From the NCBI GenBank assembly GCA_963169105.1, contig OY720639.1, positions 120,611,117 through 120,675,116 of the forward strand: 64,000 nt of DNA, written 5' to 3'. Position 1 is the stretch's first letter; each line of letters begins with the position of its first letter. The stretch is from Ceriagrion tenellum. Lineage: Eukaryota > Arthropoda > Insecta > Odonata > Coenagrionidae. A model generated the notes under the pieces. That model ran no database searches. It was given only the letters and a program-made list of their open reading frames with translations, and was not told where the DNA came from. Shown one piece after another: positions 21,452 to 32,035 of this stretch. The translations under genes were made by a program, and so were the position numbers.

Positions 21452-22978
21452 ACTTTCTGTTAACTTCAAGTCAACTATAAGACTAGGCAATCTCGAGGAT
21501 AACATAAGCCAGAGATTATGAAACATGGGTCTATAAGTGGTCGCCCTTGGAATCCCATCACTTGATGCTTGAAATTTCGAGTGCTCGAGTCAACAGTGTC
21601 TCAGAATCCCTCTCACGCGATTTCATAATACTCTCATTTACTTTCCGATGCTTCTCAAATAAAAGGACGGGATACCCATCGCTCGCAGAGAAATATTGTA
21701 CTCAAACTGAAAAAAATGTCTCGTCATAAAACCAGCCATCCGACTTGGACGGAGATAAGACCGGAAAACAGCAGATGGAAGTAAATGAGACGAGGCGGAC
21801 GTGATCACTGCACGAAAGATATGTCACGTCTTCAGTTACGTCACTGGGTTAGGAACCATTTCAACTGGAGTGGAGGCGGATGGTCCAAGATTGCAAAGCA
21901 TAAGCAAATGTCTGTACATATATAAATATATGAATGTGTGCGAGAGCACACGTGGGCAGGATGGATATGTACTCGAAGAGCGAGCAGCTGCTGCAGATGC
22001 GACCTCAAGAGGTTTAGGTTGCCGCGGCGACCAGAGTAAATAAGGTCGTGAAGAGCCAGCCAGGCCAGGCACGGGATGGAGGAATATTCTTGGCGCGAAA
22101 AAAATGGCGACGGGTCGAAAGACGTGAGTGTTGTATCGCAGACTGTGTTACGCCGAAGGGAATTGCGGAGAGGTATCGACTATTCTCGACAAGCGTTCGA
22201 CCCTTTTGCGCATCACCGTCATATAGCCGTGAGAAATTGCTCGTTGTGAAGGGAAAAGTTTATAAACCATCGCATCACGAGGTCATTCATCAAATTTCAA
22301 TGATGCTGTTATTTAATGGATATAGCATCAAACCTAATTTTATAAAGCCTTTAAAAAATAACCAACATTTAGCGGATAGGTTTGATTATATCCAAGCAAC
22401 GTTTTGTGCGTAAGTGGGCAGTTTCATGAAATACGGAGTATATATATACAAATATGCTGCAGTCAATGCCCTATTCTTCGATTTAGATGGAAGAGAATAA
22501 AGGTAGAAAGAACGTGTGAAGGGGACGCAAATTCACGCGAAATACACGAAAAGTATCACACTAATCTACCACCGAAATCATATTTAATAGGAAAGGATAA
22601 CTCGGCAAGCCTGAATTTTATGAAAATATGGTCGAAAAGTAAACTTTGGAAATAGTCGCAAGTTTTGCATTATGCTTTTAACTATTGCAAATAGCGTGCA
22701 GACTATACCGCGAAACTATGGGAATAGAGTGAGGAATTTTCAGTCTCGAAATTATTTATCGAAATTATCAATAATGAAAAGATTTCATGAAAATAGCTGC
22801 TCCATTCTAAAAAAATTACCGACTAATAGCAATGTTTTTCCGATCTTACTTCGTAAAAGAAGAAAATGTTTCAATTTCACTGCACCGAAGCGCCTTCTAC
22901 GCCGTTATTTTAAATGAGTTTCATGATGATTCTCACGTTTATTTCAAGAAGAGATGATATGACACACAGCAAGGCTTG
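21452..22978. other. No recognised feature
   Basis: Several 60-120-codon frames occur (for example 22048-22413 plus), none with a recognised domain. A CpG-richer patch lies at about 21940-22220. Confidence 0.4.
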
Positions 22979-23540
22979 AAAGGAAGGAAGATATGACAGA
23001 GAAGTCGGATTAACGTCACACGCGGCCCTTTTCTTTCAACGCAGGAGGATGGAGATAGAGAAGGATAGAACGCGATGCTAAGCAAATTCAGACGAAGGAC
23101 GGGACGGAATATGCCTGCTAAAGGAGAGAGAGAGGGTGAGAGATGGAGAGGTAGAGATGTGTGTTTGTTTATGAAAGGGAGATGGGAATGGGAGACGTCA
23201 GCGGATAACAGGAGGATCAATTGAGGGGAAATGGTGGGATAGGGAGCGTCTGGAAATGCTGGTCGTTTGTGTTTGGTTGGGAGGAAGAGTGCCTCTGGGC
23301 AACAGCGAAAACAAATGGCCGACTGCCGTACACATTCGCAATTACGCCACCGCGGCGCTCCCTTCGGCAGCGTTCCTTCCACCCACGCTCACTCGCTTTC
23401 GCAACAATCAAAAACAAACGACGAGATACGCTCGCACATTCGCATTTATGCGTTTTCGCCGAAGGATTGCGGCGTCACGATCTTCGTTAGCACCTCGTGG
23501 CCGAGTGAAAGAAGCATTACGTCAAATAAATGACACATGA
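22979..23540. other. CpG-rich island with overlapping non-homologous frames
   Basis: Dense CG dinucleotides, GAGAG runs (about 23124-23160) and frames open in three plus phases and two minus phases mark a compositional island. None of the peptides is recognised. The region could be a promoter or untranslated exon. Nothing in the sequence fixes a start. Confidence 0.35.
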
Positions 23541-24204
23541 AGTAAGTTCATCGCTATTAGGTGATTTTCCTAGCGGCTATTTTGGCCTCACAGACCTAAC
23601 GAGCACATCCTAAGATAGCATTTACAGAATACAGCATTTACAGAATATATATCTCAACCTCTTACCCCAATACCAGTAGTCTGTGCTATTATAATCAGAA
23701 CAAAAAGCACAAGAAGTGTGCCTTCAGACCAGAAATCACGCGATTCCCTGACTTTTCCAGATTTTAGAGGACGAAATTTTCATTTTACCCGGGGGAAGAA
23801 AGGATTTCTGTTTTGGAAAGCATGCCTTTAAAAGACGACCCGATACAGGAACAAAGCTCATCACAGTTAGCACAACTTAAGGTGATAGCAATGTGATTTA
23901 TTACGATACCACTTTTAGCAAAAATCATGTTCCTCAGAAATTCTACAAAGGAGCACATTACTGAGATTGGCCAATAAGTAATTACCTGGATACAACTAGA
24001 GGAGAAATATATATTCCGCCGTCTTCACCAGGAATGCTCATCATATGACCTGAAAGTTTATTTTATGTGAATAATTAATTGATAAACAACAAGTAAGAGC
24101 TCCAGGTCCTCATTCTGGCAAAGTATCTAAAACTCTAAGTCCACACAGTATCAGGCAGAGCTCAAAGATGGCTAGAGTGAGATATTTCACCGGTCACAAC
24201 GGAA
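23541..24204. other. No recognised feature
   Basis: AT-rich sequence with no frame above background. Confidence 0.45.
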
Positions 24205-24716
24205 ACCATACTCGGATTTCATGTTGTAATTTGAGCATATTTAGGAAATATGAAGTAAATATGTTTATATAAATGTTGCAAATACACTTTTATACGGCGG
24301 AAACTCTCAGTAATTAAATGAAAATAACTACATAGGCCTTTGACTTGACTTTTTTTTCACGCGACAGGTTTAAAACTCTTTCATATTGGAAGTTTTTATG
24401 GTTCCAAAAGTATAACTGCTGTGACTGTATGATTTCATTGTAAGAATAATTTAGGAAACATACTTACAAAACGCTGTTTATTTTTTGCCGAGATATAAGT
24501 GTTAAAAAACTCCTCATTTTGAAAATATTGTCCCTCTGGAATTCATACACTTTCTATTTCCCGAAAGAAATGACCGGTATTTATGGGCAAATATTTCAAA
24601 ACTTTGGGATTAAGTGGGTGACATTTTCGTATTTTAGGAAGGGTAAGGTATTTTTCTTTCAAATTGAGATCAAATTCATGGATTTCTAGATGAAATGATA
24701 TTTCGCTCCATCTATG
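24205..24716 (+). mobile_element. TTAA MITE family T, copy 5 (divergent, left end lost)
   Basis: From about 24278 it follows the T consensus: TAATTAAATGAAAATAACTA, TTGACTTGAC then a T-run, AAACATACTTACAAAACGCT. The right end is AAATGATATTTCGCTCCATC. It is clearly older than copies 2, 3 and 6. The left boundary is approximate. Confidence 0.55.
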
Positions 24717-25321
24717 TTATAACTAGTCCAGCTCACTGATTAAAGACACGTTTGGACTAAGTAAAGCAAATTCCCACGGAAATTTTTAATTCCCAAGGCA
24801 TTTCCCAGTTTCCTAGGCACATTGTCAACGTCTATGACTTTTCCAGGTATTTCAGATTTTCCTGGCTTATTGCAATCCCGACAAGTATGACGACTCGCAT
24901 TCCCTAAGTAGCAATTCATTGTACAGCCTGAAAAACTATGGTACGAACAATATGGCGGTTTCGGATTAACTTTGTTCCTTTCCGCTGCTGTGTTGCGTTC
25001 AGAGTTCACGGTCACGGTGGCTCACAAGGTCCCCTCCAACACGTTCCAAGTGGAGAAGGGCCGACGGGGAGGCCATCCCGTTGTGTAAGGGGATAATAGA
25101 AATGGCCAACACATTGCTACACCGCTGTCCGTCTGCGTCCGTGGACATCCGGCGTAAGTCCTTCTTGGCCTCCTACCGATTTAGCATACACGTTGCGTTG
25201 GGGTTTGAATTAATTGAACAACGAAACGCTAATAAACATGCATGCATAGACTAATTTGCTAACATGCATGATAAATTCTTTGCATCAGCGTCATCATTGG
25301 CTGTTCAATTGGTTGTTCAAA
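24717..25321. other. No recognised feature
   Basis: The 91-codon minus frame at 24740-25015 has no recognisable domain. A CpG-richer patch lies near 25020-25150. Confidence 0.4.
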
Positions 25322-25800
25322 AGATTGGTTGACTGCAGCCCCCCACCCTTCCCTATCTAATGCTAGTTCCCTTACCCCCTAGGATCTATTCCTATATACT
25401 TTCCTCTTTATTTGGTCCATGAACTTATTTCTCGGTCTTCCTCTGCGTGGACATTTCCCTCTATTTCACCTTCAATCGAGTTCTTCACAAACCCATTGTG
25501 TCTCAGGGTGTGTCCAATCCATCTGGTTCTTCTTCTCTGTATGGTGTTCCATATGGTCCTTTTCTCTTCTACTCTTCTGTACACTTCATCATTTCTTATT
25601 TTGTCCGCCCTATGTTATCTTCAGCGTCCTCATCCAACACCAGGTTTCAAAGGCTTCTAGTCTCTTCAAGTCAATTATTCCAACGGTCCGAGCTTCCGAT
25701 CCATCGAGTGTCAAGTTCCGCACGAATGTTTTCACATACTGTTCCCCGGTTCGTTATCCTATTTGAGCACAGCACTTGTCTTTTCATACCATGGTAAAAT
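25322..25800 (-). mobile_element. LINE-D, C-terminal polyprotein fragment
   Basis: Reverse-complement translation gives the LINE C-terminal signature across several phases: a SEAWTI-type block, a WTDKIR-like stretch, RTRWIGHTLRHNG, a PRGRPRNKFMDQIK-like block and a WGAAVNQ end. It aligns with LINE-D copies at 33975 and 58745. The three long plus-strand frames here (25412-25797) are antisense shadows. It is truncated and frameshifted. Confidence 0.65.
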
Positions 25801-25810
25801 TCATTGCGTT

Positions 25811-25880
25811 CCCGTAGAATTCAGCCTCTTAGGGAGGCGGCCGCTTAAGGGAGGTGGCCTCTGAGGGAGGTTTCACTGTA
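25811..25880 (-). repeat. Terminal repeat of a pogo/Tigger-like DNA transposon
   Basis: On the minus strand the sequence reads TA, CAGTGAAACCTCCCTCAGAG, then GCCACCTCCCTTAAGCGGCC. This CAGT(G)GAACCTC...GCGGCC layout is familiar from Tigger/pogo termini, with TA as the target. Only one terminus is seen and no transposase. Confidence 0.4.
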
Positions 25881-26292
25881 CATACTTCCACAAAATGACG
25901 CCAGGCGCGGTAAAAGTACACAGTCAGTTGTTTACTTTCTTGTTTTCTTGGTTACCTCCACCGTTTGTTATGTAATTTGCTTGGGTCAATTTATTTATTT
26001 GAATAAGCCCAACGTAAAAGGTATCCCAATTGTTTTTCTGGTTAACTGAAAGAAGTAATTATATTAATAAATTTCCATGCGATACACCGCTATCTTATCC
26101 ACCTTTTCATGTCTGGTGTCCTATCACTTCCTTACCCACGCATCCACGGTGGCTTGCTGGACCGCGCGTGATTCTACCCTTAAATAGAACGGCACGATTG
26201 GTATGTACGCACGCAATTTAGCACTGATGCCTGTCAAGAAAAGGTTTTGCCTAGGAGATTCCATTCTAATCTAACGCTTTCAAGTTCAATGA

Positions 26293-26886
26293 AACAGTAT
26301 ATATCTTGGCAATATTCGACTGGTATCTAGAGATTCAATTAAATACTTAGGCGTCACCATCACTGAAGACATATCATGGGGGAAACACATCAGGGAAATA
26401 ACTAGTGTAGCAAACCGTAGATTAGGATTCGTAAAAAGGGTTCTAGGCAAATGCGATGAGAGAGTACGAGAAAGAAGCTATTTTACACTTGTCAGGCCTC
26501 ATTTAGAATATGCCGCTAGTATATGGGATCCGTACGAGGAAGGTATGATAAAAGAATTAGAGCGCGTGCAAAGGAGATCTGCTAGGTTTGTTAAAGGCCG
26601 TTATGATAATTGTATAAGTGTTACGAGCTTAATAGAAGAACTAGGATGGGAATTACTATCAGAACGCAGGTTAAAATTTAGGTTAAACCTTTTAAGTAAA
26701 TTCGAAACAGAGTTGTTCACAGATGACGTTAGATATATATTGAGAACCCCTGCGTATTATGCTAGGTTTGATCATATTAACAAAATTAGAGAGATAGATT
26801 GTCGTACCGATAGATTTAAAATGTCATTTTTCCCTCGTACTATAAAAGAGAACAATAGGCAGCGTAGCAAAGGGATAGGTAGGTGA
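26293..26886 (+). CDS. LINE-A-type reverse transcriptase C-terminal region (5'-truncated, open)
   Basis: The frame is open for 197 codons from just after an upstream stop (26290-26292) to TGA at 26884-26886. It has no credible start, so the copy is partial. Recognisable blocks in order are IKYLGVTITEDISWGKHI (about residues 15-32), RSYFTLVRPHLEYAASIWDP (about 59-78), KELERVQRRSARFV (about 86-99), SLIEELGWELLSERR, IREIDCRTDRFKMSFFPRTI, and the end KGIGR. These are reverse-transcriptase thumb/C-terminal motifs of CR1/jockey-like LINEs. The YADD active site is missing, so it is inactive alone. It is the least damaged LINE-A-type frame in the window. Confidence 0.75.
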   Translation, partial: NSIYLGNIRLVSRDSIKYLGVTITEDISWGKHIREITSVANRRLGFVKRVLGKCDERVRERSYFTLVRPHLEYAASIWDPYEEGMIKELERVQRRSARFVKGRYDNCISVTSLIEELGWELLSERRLKFRLNLLSKFETELFTDDVRYILRTPAYYARFDHINKIREIDCRTDRFKMSFFPRTIKENNRQRSKGIGR

Positions 26887-27114
26887 AATATAGTTAGAGT
26901 AGTCTGTAGTGCATGGTGCATGTAATAACAACCAATGATCCCTTCCTTATTATGTAGATACTAACCATCTAGCTCCATGTGACCCTATTATGTCTCTAGC
27001 ATGTCTCCCTTAAATATCCTACTTGCATGTCAATGGTACATGTTTGGTGATCTTCACCCCCTGCCACACACCCTCGTGGTGGCTCGCAGGGTGTCACGTA
27101 GATGTAGATGTAGA
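26293..27114 (+). mobile_element. LINE-A subfamily 2 copy
   Basis: The coding part is described separately. The 3' UTR (26887-27114) diverges from LINE-A except at its end, where GGTGATCTTCACC, CCCTGCCACACACCCTCGTG, GTGGCTCGCAGGG and a (GATGTA)n tail keep the two-hairpin architecture of LINE-A. That conservation in an otherwise diverged UTR suggests the 3' end is the part recognised by the element's reverse transcriptase. Confidence 0.7.
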
Positions 27115-27513
27115 GCTTCGAAGCTGAAAGTGAATTATCTGAGTGAACAGAGACCATGGCTGGCGAGAGCCATTCCCTTGGATATATCTGTTAATTACTT
27201 CGGCAAGGGGGATAAATTATCTGTGGTCATTAAGATTACTGAAATGAGCTCAGTGGGTTTCTCGGGCCATACAGTGTGGGTGCTCATATTCGGAGGCTGT
27301 TATCTGGTTTCTTTATACCGCTTAGCTCACTGGGCTTCATTTAGATAGGGGTGTTGGAGTCACCTTTGGCAATCTGCGGGCCGCGGGAAACTGCTGATAA
27401 AGGATCCTAAGAGGCGGCTGTTGGTGGCCAATAAGATTGACACAGGGTGGTCACATGGGGATGCCATGGTGTCTGGGTCACGGAGATGAAGAGGAAGGAG
27501 TATGAGTGCAAGG

Positions 27514-27910
27514 CAGAGGTGGGAATTTCGGTTAATTTCAAAGATTCGATTCATGCGATTTGATTCACGACAATGACTCGTTCTTTTAAATCATTCATGA
27601 TGAACGAAATGAACCATGGATGAACCAAATGACTGCGATCAGTGATTTAACGGCGATGAATGATTTCCCTAGGAAGAATCAAATATCAGTGAGGAATTGA
27701 ACTAAGGCGAAGAATCAAATCCAACCAATTCATACCATTAAGAAGCTGCCTACACGCCTATAAAATCTGTTTTTCAGATTAATTTAGTTTTGTCGTCGAA
27801 ATATTGGGAGACTTGAGGAACCTGAAAGTGTCTATCCTTAGAACAGATTAAAACATGATGCCTGGAGATGTGAGCCTAAAAACTCGCCCATACTGCCACG
27901 GTGATTGGAG
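27514..27910. repeat. ATTCATGATT-rich region, left side of a possible old element
   Basis: CAGAGGTGGGAAT at 27514-27526 resembles a hAT-type terminus. It is followed by sequence rich in TCATTCATGATGAA-like words. Inverted similarity to 29060-29250 is imperfect, for example TTAAATCATTCATGATGAA here against ATGAATGATTTTAACGG there. LINE-C copy 1 lies between the two sides. No matching right terminus or 8-bp TSD was found. Confidence 0.3.
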
Positions 27911-28848
27911 ATTATTATTATTATTAAGAAATTGCTACAAGTAGACCATATGGTCCGGTCGTAACACATATCGGCATGCACCGAGCAAATACCAATATAC
28001 ATACATGTAAAAATTAAAACAAAGACATTACCAAAATACAAAAAAAGCAAAGTTATTACCTTAGAAAAATATAGGGGGAAAACCCTCACAGTACATCTCC
28101 CCTCAATCTCGTCATCAACAACGGTGTTCTACTTGGGAAGGGCTCTAGCACTTTCTTGGGCAACTCATTCCAATCCTTCATCCCCCGATTCAGGAAGGAA
28201 TATTTCAATAAATTTGAAAGCTGCCTTGGAGGCTCTATCTTATATATACGGTCCCTTCTCACCAGATAACTAGGCTTATTTAACCTTTTGGATATATCCC
28301 TCCATGCAGGATCACCAATATAAGCCTTATGCATGCATTTGAGACGTGCTTTCCCCCTCCTCGATTCTAGTGATGTCCAGCCCAATACCCTCATCATCTC
28401 CATTACACTAGCCTTCCTTTTAAAATTTCGCATTACAAATCTTGCGGCTAAACGCTGAACTTTTTCTAATTGCTTTATCTCCCCTCCCAAATAAGGGTCC
28501 CAGACTGATGCCCCATACTCTAAAATGGGCCTAAGAAATGGCTTATAGGCGAAATCCTTGGTTTTCTTACAACTTTTTCCAAGGGTCCTCATTAAAAAGT
28601 ATAACGCTCTAATAGCTTTCGTTGTAATTTTTTCAATATGCGGCCCCCATTGCAAATCCCTATTTAAAGTCACTCCAAGATAATTACAGAGATTTTCTTC
28701 CATCAATAACTCGCCCATAATGTAATAATTATTTGAGATAGCTATTTTTCCTTTCCTGAATCTTATAAGTTTTGTTTTACTTGCATTTATGACCATGCCG
28801 TTTTCATCCGCCCATTTCTCCAAATTATTTAGATCGTTTTGTAATTAT
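27911..28848 (-). mobile_element. LINE-C copy 1 (5'-truncated)
   Basis: On the minus strand it encodes a reverse-transcriptase C-terminus, then a 3' UTR of about 160 nt that includes GACCATATGGTC and CTTGTAGCAATTTCTTAATA, ending in (AAT)n. It is collinear with LINE-C copy 2 at 37503-38436. No clear target duplication is visible. Confidence 0.75.
28086..28844 (-). CDS. LINE-C reverse transcriptase C-terminal region, open but 5'-truncated
   Basis: About 250 codons are open, limited upstream by an in-frame stop just beyond the truncation point. Blocks in order are DLNNLEKWADENGMVINASK, KLIRFRKGK, NYLGVTLNRDLQWGPHIEKI, AYKPFLRPILEYGASVWDP, IKQLEKVQRLAARFVMRNF, LGWTSLESRRGKARLKCM, YSFLNRGMKDWNELPKKV, and the end RLRGDVL then stop. 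This is the LINE reverse-transcriptase C-terminus of a jockey/CR1-like element. The catalytic palm and endonuclease are absent. No stop or frameshift occurs within the retained part, suggesting a relatively young insertion. Confidence 0.8.
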   Translation of the reverse strand, partial: LQNDLNNLEKWADENGMVINASKTKLIRFRKGKIAISNNYYIMGELLMEENLCNYLGVTLNRDLQWGPHIEKITTKAIRALYFLMRTLGKSCKKTKDFAYKPFLRPILEYGASVWDPYLGGEIKQLEKVQRLAARFVMRNFKRKASVMEMMRVLGWTSLESRRGKARLKCMHKAYIGDPAWRDISKRLNKPSYLVRRDRIYKIEPPRQLSNLLKYSFLNRGMKDWNELPKKVLEPFPSRTPLLMTRLRGDVL

Positions 28849-29728
28849 ATATTAAGAACCTTATGTACTTGCGATGTTTGGGTGCAAATGGTTGTGCTCG
28901 GTATTATGATCAATGAACTTTATATGTTTGCTTCCATAAAGTTATTCCTCAGTTATTATCAGTAAATTCTATAAGTGACCAAAAGACTATGGAATGCTTG
29001 GCATGTGGTTTGTCCCAATCATGTTGCCCTCCACTCACGAACAGCGTGTTTTGTTTCAATTTGAACCAAATCAAGTTGTTCTCGATTACTCATGAATCGT
29101 GTAATTCTTCGCAGTCCACTCCACTCGACCAATAAACGAGAACATCATTATTTGATTCATTATGAATGATTTTAACGGAGAACGTGATTCATGCCAATTT
29201 CATTTGGTTCATGCCTATGAATTGTTCTAAATAAACGAATCACTCTAGATCGACAGAGCTCTGGTGCGAGGACAGTCTTGAAAAGGCGAGTATTAGGCGA
29301 GGTTGTCCAGGTATTGGTTGATTATGGTTGCCAAGAATAAACGCCTTTTTTCGAAGAGTCGTTCCCTTAATTGACCCTCGACGGACCCCGAAGGTGACCG
29401 CGCTTGATTTCGTCCAGGATAATGGCGGAGTTGATCCAGAAAGAAATGAAAAGTAAATAATTTGTCCAAAATGTTATGATTAAAACGAAGGCATCGTGGA
29501 TTCTTCGCTCTTGAGGTTTTCTTCCCCAAACAGAATTGGGCGAGTCAACTGATGGGCTGCATTCCTGTCAACTGCGCCATTACCTTGGACGCACATTAAT
29601 CAAGCGTGATCTGGGAGAGACATACATTCATTCATTCAAATTATTTAGTACAACCTAATTACTTATTTCAAGCCTGTACTCTGAATTTATGACCAATCAA
29701 AGGCTAAGAAACGAGAAGACATATGCAT
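28849..29728. other. AT-rich flank and right side of the ATTCATGATT-rich region
   Basis: 29060-29250 shows imperfect inverted similarity to 27535-27720. The rest has no recognised content. The 78-codon minus frame at 29293-29529 is not recognised. Confidence 0.35.
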
Positions 29729-30056
29729 ATCTCCTTAAGGATTGGATGTTTGGGAAGGCGACCGACAACTAAGGTCATTTGCGCCATAGGGGACCGGTAA
29801 GAGAGGAATTGTGGATAGAAACCCGGCGTCGGCATTAGCCTGCTCTTAACGATAGGCGCCAAGGGCACCACGGTTTAACGTCTCATCCGACAGACGGAGT
29901 ACCGTACTTGAAGTTCCCTTCACAATACACTCAAGTAGGACAGGATCGGGTGCCCTCTGAAAAACATCCTCCTCTTCTGGGATTTGAACCCTGGCCGTCC
30001 GTAAAGTTAGCCAGTACTCTAGCCACCGCACCAACCCGATCCCCACATCTCCTTAA
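29729..30056 (-). mobile_element. tRNA-derived SINE (SINE1), copy 2, with TSD
   Basis: ATCTCCTTAA lies at 29729-29738 and 30047-30056, flanking a minus-strand SINE1 copy. The head on the minus strand has TGGCTAGAGTACTGGC for box A and AGGGTTCAAATCCC for box B. The body matches 6851-7158 closely, including TCGGATGAGACG and GGTTTCTATCC. The frame at 29846-30046 is a shadow. Confidence 0.75.
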
Positions 30057-30399
30057 ATGATAGCTTCTTGCGTAAGACGGCAAAAATGAATTCAGGATAG
30101 TTTCATAAACCTAATAAAAGCACATCGTCGTACGCAACCTGCAATACGAGAAGACCACAGGGAAACGATGCCGTATCGTGCAAAGGTTGATCACGAGATG
30201 TCACTGGTCTTGAGAACTGTTTTGAATGCATGAGAAAAACGTCCATCCTAGCTGTGAAGCATGAAACGAATCAACGCATTCCCGCATTGCATCAGAAAAG
30301 AATTAATTGGGCTTGAAATCACGGTTTGAACCGTGTATACAAATTAAAACTACTAATTTTGGCGATTGTTCTTCCACCAGCGTAGATACGTTCCGAAGG
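30057..30399. other. No recognised feature
   Basis: No frame, RNA or repeat is recognised between the SINE and the CpG-rich region. Confidence 0.45.
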
Positions 30400-31000
30400 T
30401 TCCAAACGTCTGTATCACTGCGCGCTCGAGCGTTTCCATCTGTTTCGACGCGCGCTGGACTGCGCGGGGCGACTGGAAAGCACCCTTAAGAGCACACAGA
30501 CACACACACTGATGACCGTGACGAATAGGCAGCGGTTGAGCGAGTGGGTAGTCTCACCTATACGTATCGCTGCGTCGCACTAGTGCTGAGGGATGCTCGA
30601 CTGAATCCGTGCATGCGTGCCGGGGGCGGACCAATAGCAGTGAGGCTTGAACTGATTGATTTGATACATAATCCCTCCTCCCCTACCCCCATCTCAAACG
30701 CTTCGACGTACGGCCGCTAGAGGGAGGTGGGGCTTATTCCGTAATCAGAGACCGTACCTTATGAAGGGGGCGGGGACGCGAGAGGCATAAATTTTCCGCA
30801 TGGTTGGCCTTGCGGCTCGTCGATACTGTCCACGGGGATACGGAGATTGAAACGTAGACGCGATATTTTTACACCTGCAGACTGGAACTCCGCTCGGCTC
30901 ATTCACGTCAGATATTGAACGACTCTCGAAGTTGCTTCTCTATTCTCGCGGACGTGTTCGAGACAGGCGCCGATGATGGAGGGAGTCCGGCAATTTTACA
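30400..31000 (+). promoter_or_regulatory. CpG-rich promoter-like region
   Basis: CG dinucleotides are dense from about 30400 to 30970. A GC box (GGGGGCGG, 30622-30629) abuts CCAAT (30631-30635). A second GC box (GGGGGCGGGG, 30766-30775) lies about 10 bp upstream of a TATA-like CATAAATTTT (30786-30795). The combination would place a plus-strand transcription start near 30815-30825. Downstream sequence (30840-30960) stays CpG-rich, as in a 5' UTR, but no recognisable coding exon or splice donor follows. The frame at 30915-31172 is not recognised. Function is inference from motifs only. Confidence 0.4.
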
Positions 31001-31424
31001 CCAATCAAAAACTTTCGATCAGTTTCGTAGCATTGAATCACAAGACACGTTACAACGCTGCAGTACTACGAGATCTGGCGACATAATTTATTACCGACGG
31101 AGAATATCAGATACTTCATCGTTATCGATCACTTTTCAAAGAACACACATGAGTACTTTAATCTACCTCTGAAAGCTAATAAAGATACGACTTTTGATAA
31201 AACGAATAACTATTTACATTATAACGACGCGACAATACAGGTATATTTTAATGGAAAATAAATGAGGGACGAATGAAACAAATGACGACGTAAATTATAG
31301 CCATTCATCCAGTCACGAGTCACCTAACATTCATAAGCAACAGTAGTGTAACAACGAAAACATAATACTATCGATTTATTACGTAAAGAATACGTCGTAT
31401 TACGTAAAGTATACTATTAAGTTT
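31001..31424. other. No recognised feature
   Basis: AT-rich sequence downstream of the promoter-like region. No splice donor or coding signal is recognised. Confidence 0.4.
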
Positions 31425-32035
31425 ATACTTTGGTGACTTCTATTCTCATGTTTTATACGGTGCTATCTTTTGGGGAGCTACCGTTCTCACTTTAAAAATA
31501 TTCCGCCTTCAGAGACGAGCGGTCAGAATCAGCCCAGAAGTGCAATAGATCTCCCAGGAAACCTTTTTTCTATGGAATTGAACCTACTTCCCCAGCCATG
31601 TATGAATGAATTTTTTAACGATCATGCATATAAAAAATAACGCAGATAATATTTATGCAAACAATACCTTTCATCATAACTACACTAGGTTAAAAGATGA
31701 TATTCACTATGATTACGTTAGCCCAAAATCTGCAAAAATGGGCTCCAAAGGAATGAGCATAAAATTGATAAATAAATTACCAGCAGGTATAAAAGCAATC
31801 AGAAACATTCATTCTTTTCAGTAAAAATCAGGAAAATTTTTACGGAACAAGTTTTCCTATTCTCTTGTAGAATATTTATCAATGACAATGCTCACAGTGT
31901 TATTTTGTGACTGCTTGATATAGTATAAAGCTGACATGACTATAATATGTGTAACTTGTACGTATGACGTGCTCTATACCTTGTTCATTAGATGTACCAT
32001 ATCTTTAGGCAAATAAAAATTATTATTTTTTTCGA
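31425..32035 (+). mobile_element. LINE-E (jockey-type) 3' end
   Basis: Across two phases it encodes FYSHVLYGAIFWG, FRLQRRAVRIS, NEFFNDHA, then NNADNIYANNTFHHNYTRLK and KGMSIKLINKLPAGIKAI, a layout typical of jockey-clade reverse-transcriptase C-termini. The 3' UTR contains TATGACGTGCTCTATACC and ends with GGCAAATAAAAATTATT, a poly(A)-like terminus. Stops and frameshifts show decay. A related 3' end lies at 49560-49975. Confidence 0.65.

Noticed and set aside
22939..23382. 147-codon minus frame and three overlapping plus frames
   Set aside because: Frames open in nearly every phase of a CpG-rich island; none has a domain or splice context.
25412..25797. Three plus-strand frames of 82-116 codons
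   Set aside because: They are antisense readings of a minus-strand LINE-D fragment that carries clear LINE motifs.
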